The notes beneath the pieces were generated by a model. It searched no databases. It saw only the letters and a list, made by a program, of their open reading frames with translations, and was not told where the DNA came from. The translations under genes and the position numbers were made by a program. Shown here one piece after another: positions 24,188-31,977 of a stretch of 33,417 bases of DNA. The stretch lies in assembly GCA_963169055.1 (NCBI GenBank), contig CAUJFU010000372.1, positions 1-33,417 of the forward strand, in the 5' to 3' direction. The DNA comes from Myxococcota bacterium. GTDB lineage: Bacteria; Myxococcota_C; UBA6777. Every line of letters begins with the position of its first letter. Position 1 is the stretch's first letter.

Positions 24188-25984
24188 ATGCGCTTGCGTT
24201 CAAAACTCGCGTTGGTGATGTTGTTGCTGTCTTCGGTGCTGTTGGTGGGGTTGGCGGGTTTTGTGTATGTGCAGCAGGAGCGTGGTTTGGCTGCGCAAGC
24301 GCGAGAGCATCGGGTGATGGCCGCGAATTATGCTGTGTCGGTGGGCCTTCAGCGCAGCCGTGAGGCTTGTGCGGAGCTTTTGGGGGTGGGCCGCGTCTTG
24401 GTGCCGCGTGTGACGCAGCAGCAAGAGATCGAAAAAGTGCTACAAGAAACGGTCGAGCGGTCGGCGTCGGTGGTGTCGTTGCGGAAGCGGATCTTTCAGG
24501 TGCATCGGAAGCAAGCGTTGGAGGTGAGCTTTCGTGAGGCCCATGCGCTCTATGCTTTGGGGATCTACAATCCGAAGGGCGTGTTGGTCGAAGCGCGCAA
24601 GCAGTCGACTTTTGCGGGGGAAGTTCCACCCTCTTTGTCTCCTGTGTTGTTGGATCGAGCGTCGCTGTCGCACTGTCGGTATCTTCCTGTGATCTGGCGT
24701 GGGCGCGATGTGTATCTGCCGATGGTGGTTGCGCTTGCGCGGCCCGAAACCAAGGGGATTTATGCTTACTTGTGGTCCGTGATGCCCTTGGATGCGGTGT
24801 ATCGGGATCTGCGGCGTTTTGCGCAAGAGATGGGTGAAAGTGTAGAAGTGTTTTTGGTGGATGCAGGACTGCGGATCTTGGCCCATGCGCGTGAGGCGAT
24901 GCGCGGACAGATGGCGGATCGTGCGTTGTTTTTGGAAGGCATCACCTTTGATCGTGACACTCCATTTGGAAAGCGATATGAACGAGAAGGACGGGTGTAT
25001 CTGAGTTTTGTGCGCCCGATGCCTGCGTACGGTTGGGGAGTTGTGGTCTTGCAGCCCGAAGATCGGGCATTTTCGGTGCTTTACAAGCTGACGCGCACGA
25101 CTTGGCTGGCGTTGGTGGTGGGGGTTTTTGTGGCGCTGGTGTTTGGGATGTTGTTGGGATATCGACTTGCGCGGCCTGTTCTTGCGGTGGCTTCGGCGGC
25201 AGAGAAGGTGGCGGGTGGAGACTTTGAAGTGCGCATCCCTGCGGAGGTGATGACACGCGACGAAGTGGGCGAGATGGCGCGTTCCTTTAACAAGATGGCG
25301 GGAGATCTCTCGTCGTATCGGGAGCAAGTGATCAAAGAGACGGAGATCCGCCATGATCTCAGCCGTTATCTCAGCGCGGATCTTGTCGAAGGGATCGTGA
25401 AAGGAGAGATGGACCTGCGACTGGGCGGCGAGCGCAAGCTGATCACGGTGATGTTTGCGGATATTGTTGCGTTTACGCCGCTTGCAGAAAAGCAGCCGCC
25501 CGAGAAAGTCGTTGCGCTGTTGAATGAAGTCTTTACGATCATGACGGAGATTATTTTTCGGTATGGTGGGACGGTGGACAAATTTTTGGGAGACTGCGTG
25601 ATGGCGGTCTTTGGTGCGCCATATTCAAAAGGTGATGATGCGATCTCTGCGGTCTCTGCGGCAGAAGAGATGTTGCAGTGGTTGGAGTCTGGAAATGCCC
25701 GTTGGCGTAGCGAGTTTGGTGTTGAGTTGCAGATGGGGATCGGGATTAGCACAGGTGAGGCGTTGGCGGGAAATATCGGATCGCAAAAGCGCATGGAGTA
25801 CACCGTGATCGGTGATACCGTGAACATCGCAGCGCGCCTTGAAACCTTGGCGCGTCCCGGCCAGATCTTGATGACACAAGAAACCGCCGAAGCTGTCGGG
25901 GCGGTCTTCGATGTGAGTTCGCTGGGAGAACATTCGATCGTTGGTCGAGCCGAAGGGATCGAAGTATTTACGCTGCTTGAATAG
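24188..25984 (+). CDS. Membrane-bound class III adenylate/guanylate cyclase (Cache-HAMP-CHD)
   Basis: The product is 598 residues. TM1 (about 8-28) is followed by an extracytoplasmic sensor region of dCache type (about 30-300; GIYNPKGVLVEARK, VFLVDAGLRILAHA, YGWGVVVLQPEDRAF). TM2 (about 305-327), a HAMP domain (about 328-380) and a class III catalytic domain (about 420-598) complete it. Metal-binding Asp425 (FADIVAFT) and Asp469 (FLGDCVMAVFG) are present, as are base-contact Lys465 and Thr539 (class IIIb-like), Asn546 and Arg550. It should make cAMP, or possibly cGMP, in response to a periplasmic ligand. The ATG at 24188 follows AAGGAG. It sits between the LysM-FecR and kinase genes. Confidence 0.92.
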   Translation: MRLRSKLALVMLLLSSVLLVGLAGFVYVQQERGLAAQAREHRVMAANYAVSVGLQRSREACAELLGVGRVLVPRVTQQQEIEKVLQETVERSASVVSLRKRIFQVHRKQALEVSFREAHALYALGIYNPKGVLVEARKQSTFAGEVPPSLSPVLLDRASLSHCRYLPVIWRGRDVYLPMVVALARPETKGIYAYLWSVMPLDAVYRDLRRFAQEMGESVEVFLVDAGLRILAHAREAMRGQMADRALFLEGITFDRDTPFGKRYEREGRVYLSFVRPMPAYGWGVVVLQPEDRAFSVLYKLTRTTWLALVVGVFVALVFGMLLGYRLARPVLAVASAAEKVAGGDFEVRIPAEVMTRDEVGEMARSFNKMAGDLSSYREQVIKETEIRHDLSRYLSADLVEGIVKGEMDLRLGGERKLITVMFADIVAFTPLAEKQPPEKVVALLNEVFTIMTEIIFRYGGTVDKFLGDCVMAVFGAPYSKGDDAISAVSAAEEMLQWLESGNARWRSEFGVELQMGIGISTGEALAGNIGSQKRMEYTVIGDTVNIAARLETLARPGQILMTQETAEAVGAVFDVSSLGEHSIVGRAEGIEVFTLLE

Positions 25985-25988
25985 CCGC

Positions 25989-26052
25989 CAATTTTTTGTG
26001 TGGAGGCACGCGGTGGCTGACAATTTTTTGTGTGGAGGCACGCGGTGACTGA
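25989..26052. repeat. 32 bp tandem duplication of a ribosome binding site and start
   Basis: Units 25989-26020 and 26021-26052 differ by one base. Each holds CAATTTTTTGTGTGGAGGCA, then CGCGGTG, so each carries a GGAGG and a GTG. The second GTG (26045) starts the kinase. The first GTG (26013) opens an 11-codon frame ending at a TGA that overlaps the kinase start. This could be a leader peptide or just a by-product of the duplication. Confidence 0.85.
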
Positions 26053-28219
26053 TCAAGGAAATCGGGGTAAAAAGGCGGATACAGCAGGACAACCCACGCC
26101 TTTGCATCGAAAGCCATTCACGCACACGATGACTTTCGATGCTGTCCAAAAAGACGCTTCTTCCGCTGCATCGGAGAACAATGTTGGTGTCGCTGCTGCA
26201 TCGCAGAAGAAGACCGACTCTGCCGCTGCGGCCTCTTCTTTGCCACAAGGGAAGACGCAGGAGGCGGATGGAACAGGAAAAGCGACAGCGTCACCCAAAG
26301 CCCCACAAAAGACGCCGATCAATACGATGGATCTGACGCCTCCGATATCAAGGGTCTTGGTTTCCGAAACCCCTGTCATCCGTAACAAGGCCCCGCAACG
26401 GACGCTGATCAACACGATGGATCTGACGCCTCCGATATCGGGGGTCTTGGTCTCCGATACTCCGGCGGTCTTGGGACGCCGCATCGCGCAAGAGGATTTT
26501 CCTGACGCATCGCCAGAAAAGTACTATACTCCCGAAGCCTTGAACCAAACAGGGGCATTGAATATCGCAGACGGCCATCCAACCGACGCGATGCTTTTTG
26601 GGGGGGATGCGGTGATGCCGCCGTCAGGGGAGTTTGTGGAGTGGACAGCTTCAAAAGCATCACTGATCGCGGCAGGAACGATGGAAGCGCCTTCGGGAGC
26701 TTCTCTTCCTGCGGTGATGCCGCCTTCGTCGACTCCCTCCGCATCTGCGACAGGGGCGAAACCTTCCAATCAAAGCAAGCCACCCGCAGGACAGGCGCTT
26801 TCGCATCCCGTGAATGCGGATCTGGAGCTTTTTTTGGCGACCAAGCCGATCGTTCCAAAAGATCCGTTGGCGGGGCAGATCGTGAATGGCCGTTTTGTCT
26901 TGCGTTCGTTGCTTGGGCGGGGTGGGATGGGGAAGGTGTATCTGGCCGAGCAGTTGGGCTTGGGGCGATCGGTGGCGATCAAGCTGTTGCACGATGAGTT
27001 GATGCGACAAGCGGATCGCAAACAGCGGTTTGAGCGAGAGGCGCGGTCGATGACGCGCTTTGTGCATCCGAACGCGGTGATGGTGTACGATTATGGCGAA
27101 TGGGAGGGGCGTTCGTATATCGCGATGGAGTACCTACAAGGGCGTTCCTTGGAGGATCTGATCAAGCACGAATTTCCGCTTTCCGAAGAACGCATCGTTG
27201 GGATCTTGGGCCAAGTCTGCGATGTGTTGATCTCTGCGCATGGAGCGGGCTTAATCCATCGGGATCTCAAACCTGAGAACGTGATGATCTTGAAGGATCG
27301 TGACGGCAAAGAGATCGTCAAGGTGGTGGATTTTGGTTTGGCGGTTTTGGTGGGGACGTCGGTGGAAGAGCGCTTGACGGTCGAGGGTGTGACAATGGGG
27401 ACACCGTATTATATGTCACCCGAACAATGCCGAGGCCAGATGGATATCGATGCGCGCAGCGATATCTACGCGCTGGGGGTTCTTTTGTACGAGTTGTTGT
27501 GCGGCGAGTTGCCTTTTTCGGGCGACAACATCATGGCCGTGTTGATGCAACAGATGTTCGTGGAGCCGACACCTCCTTCGGTGCGCTACAAAGAAAAGCC
27601 GATCAACGCAGCGTTAGAGAAGTTGGCGTTGCAGTCGATGTCCAAAGATCCCAACCAGCGGCCCAAAGATACGCAACAATTTTTGACCGCTTTGCGATCG
27701 GCCAAACAAGCCCAAAGCAACGACGAAGTGAAGCGTTTTTTGGAGCAAGCGGATCGGGCATCGCGTGCGGCAGCGGTGGGGATCCCTGCTTTGCCTGCGC
27801 GCAGCGAAGTTGCGGAAGATCCGTTGCGTGATGAGATGATCTGGGTGGTCGAATCGGGAACGCAGACCGATCCATCTCACTCGATCTTGGCGAGCCTGAG
27901 CGCCAACGGGTATCGCACCACGCGCTTTTCCAAGTGGTCTGATCTGGCGGCAGCTTTGCAGGAGGGTCGATCTTGCCCGCTGGTGGTCGATCTTCGCCCA
28001 CCGTTTGGTGCGAGATGGGAGGATGTGATGGGGTTGTTCCAACAGCAAGGGCATTCTTCGCCGATCTTTCTTGTCGGAGAGGACGGGGATTTTATGCTGA
28101 TGAACAAGGCGCTGGAGGTGGGGGCGGCGGGTTATGTGGCTTCGTCGGATGTGATGAGCAAGATGCCGCGTTTGTTACGCAAGGCGATGCGGCGCTCGGA
28201 GCGACAGAAAAAACCTTAG
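26045..28219 (+). CDS. Ser/Thr protein kinase with N-terminal Thr repeats and receiver-like C-terminus
   Basis: The product is 724 residues. The GTG at 26045 was chosen because GGAGG lies six bases before it. Residues 1-275 are low-complexity and hold two 30-residue repeats (85-114 and 115-144) with INTMDLTPPIS, attractive phosphothreonine sites. The kinase domain (about 280-550) is complete: GRGGMGKVY (291-299), Lys313, HRDLKPEN (405-412), DFG (429-431), GTPYYMSPE (452-460). Residues 597-715 resemble a response-regulator receiver (IWVVES, PLVVD with Asp649, PIFLVGED, ALEVGAAGYV) but lack the acidic pair and the Lys, so phosphotransfer is doubtful. There is no membrane segment. It ends four bases into the converging Mrp gene. 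Confidence 0.9.
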   Translation: MTDQGNRGKKADTAGQPTPLHRKPFTHTMTFDAVQKDASSAASENNVGVAAASQKKTDSAAAASSLPQGKTQEADGTGKATASPKAPQKTPINTMDLTPPISRVLVSETPVIRNKAPQRTLINTMDLTPPISGVLVSDTPAVLGRRIAQEDFPDASPEKYYTPEALNQTGALNIADGHPTDAMLFGGDAVMPPSGEFVEWTASKASLIAAGTMEAPSGASLPAVMPPSSTPSASATGAKPSNQSKPPAGQALSHPVNADLELFLATKPIVPKDPLAGQIVNGRFVLRSLLGRGGMGKVYLAEQLGLGRSVAIKLLHDELMRQADRKQRFEREARSMTRFVHPNAVMVYDYGEWEGRSYIAMEYLQGRSLEDLIKHEFPLSEERIVGILGQVCDVLISAHGAGLIHRDLKPENVMILKDRDGKEIVKVVDFGLAVLVGTSVEERLTVEGVTMGTPYYMSPEQCRGQMDIDARSDIYALGVLLYELLCGELPFSGDNIMAVLMQQMFVEPTPPSVRYKEKPINAALEKLALQSMSKDPNQRPKDTQQFLTALRSAKQAQSNDEVKRFLEQADRASRAAAVGIPALPARSEVAEDPLRDEMIWVVESGTQTDPSHSILASLSANGYRTTRFSKWSDLAAALQEGRSCPLVVDLRPPFGARWEDVMGLFQQQGHSSPIFLVGEDGDFMLMNKALEVGAAGYVASSDVMSKMPRLLRKAMRRSERQKKP

Positions 28220-29319
28220 AGAGGACACATCTCACGGACTTTTTGGGCAAGTCCCATAAAGGCTTTCGAGACCGGGTGGTTGGGGTGGGATATCACAACA
28301 GGTGTACCATCGTCGGATTGGATGCGGACTTCGGGAGCGAGAGGTATCTCGGCAAGCAGGGGGAGTTCAAAACGCTCGGCAGCATGGGCACCACCGCCAC
28401 TACCAAAGATATCGTATTTTTTGCCATCATCGCCCACAAAGTAGCTCATATTTTCTACGACCCCGAGGATGGGGACACGCAGTTTGTCAAAGAAAGCTTT
28501 GGCGCGGATCACATCGGCAAGAGCGACAAGTTGGGGCGTGGTGACGACGACGGATCCCGAGACTTTGACACGTTGGGCAAGTGTCATCTGGATATCGCCT
28601 GTGCCGGGGGGAAGATCCATGACCATGTAATCGAGATCACTCCAAGCCACTTCGCGCATAAACTGAAGCAGCGCGCTATGCACCATCGGTCCACGCCAAG
28701 CCATCGCTACATCGGGAGGCACAAAGAATCCCATCGAGATGGCTTCGATGCCATGGGCGTGCATCGGGATGATACGCTGTTCTTCGCCTTCTTTGATCAT
28801 CTCGGGCTGGCCTTTGCCGTCGAGTCCAAGCATGATCGGGACGGAAGGACCGTAGATATCGGCATCCAACAAACCGACGCTCGCACCTGAGAGAGCGAGA
28901 GATGCGGCCAAGTTGACGGCAACCGTCGATTTGCCAACGCCGCCTTTTCCAGAGGCCACCAAGATGATGTGTTTGATATTGCTCAGCGGCATTTGCTCCG
29001 CTGCTTGGGCTTCTTGGGTGTTTTGGGCGGGTTTGGCGAGGCTGTGTTTTTTCCCTGCGGGGCTGCTGTTTTGGGCGTTGCTCTTTTCGATGATGTGGAG
29101 GTGGGAAGTGTAGCCAAGTCCTTGGAGGATCGATTCGATCTGCTGCTGGACTTTTTGACGATGCGGATAGGAGGAGGTGGTGAGCTCGACGGTGAGGGAC
29201 AATTGTTTGTTTTGGATTTGGATATCGCGGATCATCTCAAGGCTGGTGAGGGGGATGTGCATGACGGGGTCGGCGACTTGGGCGAGAGCCTCAAGCACCT
29301 TTTGGATCTCTGCGCTCAT
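28216..29319 (-). CDS. Mrp/ApbC-family P-loop ATPase lacking CxxC
   Basis: The product is 367 residues. An N-terminal MIP18/DUF59 domain (about 3-75, DPVMHIPLTSLEMIRDI) leads by a Gln/Ala-rich linker to a P-loop domain with deviant Walker A GKGGVGKST (124-132), LLDADIYGPS, and DLPPGTGD (235-242). Relatives carry or deliver Fe-S clusters. Here the region ENMSYFVGDDGKKYDIFG (289-306) has no cysteines where many Mrp proteins have CxxC, and the only Cys is at 365. The ATG at 29319 follows AAGGAGA. Its TAA overlaps the TAG of the converging kinase gene. ATP binding is likely, but an Fe-S carrier role is uncertain. Confidence 0.9.
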   Translation of the reverse strand: MSAEIQKVLEALAQVADPVMHIPLTSLEMIRDIQIQNKQLSLTVELTTSSYPHRQKVQQQIESILQGLGYTSHLHIIEKSNAQNSSPAGKKHSLAKPAQNTQEAQAAEQMPLSNIKHIILVASGKGGVGKSTVAVNLAASLALSGASVGLLDADIYGPSVPIMLGLDGKGQPEMIKEGEEQRIIPMHAHGIEAISMGFFVPPDVAMAWRGPMVHSALLQFMREVAWSDLDYMVMDLPPGTGDIQMTLAQRVKVSGSVVVTTPQLVALADVIRAKAFFDKLRVPILGVVENMSYFVGDDGKKYDIFGSGGGAHAAERFELPLLAEIPLAPEVRIQSDDGTPVVISHPNHPVSKAFMGLAQKVREMCPL

Positions 29320-29534
29320 TGATCGGGGTCTCCTTGTACTGGCAGATTTCGGCCAGAGAGCGTCTAGCTTTTGGGGCTTTGGAAAGGGCGGAGGATACGT
29401 CCTTTTGGGTTGAACTGAGCGTGAGGATAGGCGATACGCGCCGCGTAGGCTCAGAAGGCAAGAGAACATACTCATCTTCGCCACGCAGTCAAGTGAAGCT
29501 CCCTTTGGTCGTTTTACATCGTGATTTGCTTCGG

Positions 29535-30581
29535 TCAGCGGCATCCTTCGTCGATCTTGCCGTTGCAATCGTCGTCTTTGCCGTTGCAGATCTCGGGGCG
29601 AGCGAGATAGGCGGCTTGGCACAGCAACACGCCTTCACGACAACGCATCGTGCCTTGTTGGCAGGGGCCGTTGGCTTTAGGCAGCACACAAGGCTGGTCG
29701 AGGTTGGGGTCGGTTTCGTCGATGCGACCGTCGCAATTGTTGTCTTTGCCGTCGCAGACTTCGCGGCTGGGGAGACGTTCTTCTTGGCATGGGCCCCACT
29801 GGCCGTCTTGACAGAGCTGATAACCTGCTCGACAGGAGCCGAGATCTCGGCTCTTGTCGGGTCCGTTGTAACAAGCGCGGCGATCGCCTGCTTTGCAACC
29901 ACACAACCACGCAGGATCGACGATACCATCGCAATCGTTGTCTTTGCCGTCGCAGCTTTCTTCGGTGGCTTGGTAATCGTTGTTGTGTGTGTTGTATCGG
30001 GCTAGATCGCAATCCAACCATCCGTTGCTTCCGCCGCAGACTTGAACGCTTCCAGCGCAGACGCCTTTTTGGAGGTTGCACAGCGGCGGGCGGAGGTTGT
30101 TGTCGATCTGGCCGTCGCAATCGTCGTCTTTGCCGTTGCAAAGTTCGGGAGTGGGTTGGGCGGGACGGCAAGGTTCCCATTGGCCCTGTTTGCAAAGCGA
30201 GATACCGCCCGAACATCCGCCGTCTTGGGGACAGGGCTTGGTTTGACCATCAAGGCAAGAAGGCAGGATATCGGCGGCTGGTTCGGTGTGACTGGCATCC
30301 GAAGGGGAGGGCTCTCGAAAAAACACCACACACTGCCCTTGTTGGCACAACTGCCCAACGCTACAGTCATCGTCTTGTTGGCAAAGCAGCGGATTCGGTG
30401 GCAAGGTCGGAACCGTACAACCCCACAACAGCGCCCACAACGCAACCATCCACAAGGCGCTTGTGGATCTCGAACACAAGGGCAAAAAGGTTTGGGCAAG
30501 TCCTGATGCGATCGATCGGCAAGTCAAAAAGCCGAACTCTCGGTCTTTGGTGGGTGGGGAGTTGTATAAAGCCTTTGGCAA
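29535..30581 (-). CDS. MopE-repeat Cys-rich lipoprotein
   Basis: The product is up to 348 residues. The repeated putative metal-binding motif CNGKDDDCDGxID occurs four times (PELCNGKDDDCDGQIDNN; ESCDGKDNDCDGIVD; EVCDGKDNNCDGRID; EICNGKDDDCNGKID), spaced by Cys-rich segments such as GYQLCQDGQWGPC. A hydrophobic stretch ends in ALLWGC, a plausible lipobox, so it is probably a surface or periplasmic lipoprotein. The start is unsure. The TTG at 30581 has AAGGA upstream but gives a long leader, while TTG codons around 30485-30479 would give a normal signal peptide. A related motif occurs in the gene at 31978. Its ligand is unknown, though Ca2+ is suggested by the Asp-rich loops. Confidence 0.8.
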   Translation of the reverse strand: MPKALYNSPPTKDREFGFLTCRSIASGLAQTFLPLCSRSTSALWMVALWALLWGCTVPTLPPNPLLCQQDDDCSVGQLCQQGQCVVFFREPSPSDASHTEPAADILPSCLDGQTKPCPQDGGCSGGISLCKQGQWEPCRPAQPTPELCNGKDDDCDGQIDNNLRPPLCNLQKGVCAGSVQVCGGSNGWLDCDLARYNTHNNDYQATEESCDGKDNDCDGIVDPAWLCGCKAGDRRACYNGPDKSRDLGSCRAGYQLCQDGQWGPCQEERLPSREVCDGKDNNCDGRIDETDPNLDQPCVLPKANGPCQQGTMRCREGVLLCQAAYLARPEICNGKDDDCNGKIDEGCR

Positions 30582-31107
30582 GGGAATGGATCCTTGATGT
30601 GAATCGTCTGTTTGAGCGAGGCCATTTTCTCGATGAGCCGTTATTTCGGTTGTTTGGATGGCCTCGGTAGAACACGTGGCTTACGGCGAGAAAGCTTGTC
30701 GCCTGAGCGCGTGGTGTGATGCAAGATTTTTGGCGCGGCCTGTCATGTCGCCATCAAGCTTGCTGTGAGAAAGACCTATGGTGCTGTGTTTTGTCTCGCT
30801 TTTTGGCGATCTGCGAAACAAAATCGTTGGAGTATCCGCCTGTTTTTTGTTTGGAACAAGCGATCTCTCAGCAAATAAGGTGCATTTTGTTGTTGACAAA
30901 TGGATCTGAACCTTTCAGCATACAAAAAGTTGCGTGGAAAAGCTCTCACGTCAAGGGTTGTCCGAAGGTTTAAGCAAGGTTCGGTGGTTCTTCCAACGCG
31001 CTTTGTGTGCGACGCGCCGAATCTTCCGTGGGATGCAGCCTTCTGTGGGGCTTCTCTCTTGAGAACGCGTGTCGTTTGTGGATACATCGCGGATTGTGGG
31101 TGGAAAG
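30582..31107. other. Gene-free spacer between divergent genes
   Basis: This 526 bp region lies between the divergent MopE-repeat and methyltransferase genes. The open frames here (for example 30716-30973) lack ribosome binding sites and recognisable content. A TTGACA at 30893-30898 with AT-rich ATACAA about 20 bp on could be a weak promoter for the methyltransferase. I see no strong repeat or hairpin. Confidence 0.5.
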
Positions 31108-31977
31108 ATGATCAGGATCGAAGGCGTTCAGCCTTATTACGAAAGCGAGCGTTTTGTGCTGTATCATGGGGACTCGCTCGAATTCCTTCGAGCGCTCCCC
31201 GAAAACACCGTGGATATGGTGTTTGCCGATCCACCCTACAACCTTTCCAATGGGGGGTTCACTTGCCAAGGCGGGCGGCGCGCAAGCGTCAACAAAGGCG
31301 AGTGGGACCGTAGCAACGGAGCCGAAGCTGACTTCGCTTTTCATCGAAACTGGATCCAACTTTGTCGGCACGTCCTCAAGCCCGAAGGGACGATCTGGAT
31401 CAGCGGCTCGTATCATTCGATTTATGCTTGCGGTTATGCCCTTCAACTCGAAGGGTTTAAGGTGCTTAACGATATCTGTTGGTTTAAACCCAACGCCTCC
31501 CCCAACCTAAGCTGTCGTTATTTTACCGCCAGCCACGAGACGCTGTTGTGGGCGCTCAAAGATCCCCGCGCCAAGCACACCTTCGATTACGACATGATGA
31601 AAAATGGATCGTGGAGCGAGCAAGATTTCTTGAAAAAGCCCGGCAAACAGATGCGCTCTGTTTGGTCGATCGGTTCGGCCCGTGGTCACGAAAAATTTCA
31701 CGGCAAACACCCCACCCAAAAACCCGAACAGTTGTTGGAGCGCGTGGTGTTGTCGAGTACCCGAAAAGGTCATCTGGTGGTCGATCCCTTTGCGGGCAGT
31801 TCGACCGCTGGATTGATGGCGTGGGCCTATGGTCGGTCATACGTCGGTTTTGACCTCAAAAAAGAATATCTTGACCTTTCGATTCGCCGCTTCGAAGCCT
31901 TAAAGCGCGAAAAAGAAAAAGAAATCACTCCTCAACGCCCGATGATCCGTCCCTTTCGTCTTTATGAGGTTGGCTAA
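31108..31977 (+). CDS. Beta-class DNA adenine methyltransferase, DpnA-like
   Basis: The product is 289 residues. DPPY at 41-44 (FADPPYNLSNGG) precedes the SAM-binding motif DPFAGSST (226-233), the order of beta-class amino-methyltransferases. Long blocks (VLKPEGTIWISGS, ASPNLSCRYFTASHETLLWA, GKHPTQKPEQLLERV) are as I recall them in DpnA (M2.DpnII), which methylates A in GATC, including single-stranded DNA. The same target here is an inference. The ATG at 31108 follows GGTGGA, and a GTG at 31069 is the alternative. No restriction endonuclease gene lies beside it in the window, so it may be solitary. The next gene starts directly at its stop codon. Confidence 0.9.
   Translation: MIRIEGVQPYYESERFVLYHGDSLEFLRALPENTVDMVFADPPYNLSNGGFTCQGGRRASVNKGEWDRSNGAEADFAFHRNWIQLCRHVLKPEGTIWISGSYHSIYACGYALQLEGFKVLNDICWFKPNASPNLSCRYFTASHETLLWALKDPRAKHTFDYDMMKNGSWSEQDFLKKPGKQMRSVWSIGSARGHEKFHGKHPTQKPEQLLERVVLSSTRKGHLVVDPFAGSSTAGLMAWAYGRSYVGFDLKKEYLDLSIRRFEALKREKEKEITPQRPMIRPFRLYEVG

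Noticed and set aside
26013-26048. Eleven-codon frame before the kinase
   Set aside because: It has a good ribosome binding site but arises directly from the 32 bp duplication. It is noted in the repeat entry and not called as a gene.
30716-30973. Open frame of 85 codons upstream of the methyltransferase
   Set aside because: No ribosome binding site, unusual Cys/Trp content, and competing frames on the other strand; treated as spacer.
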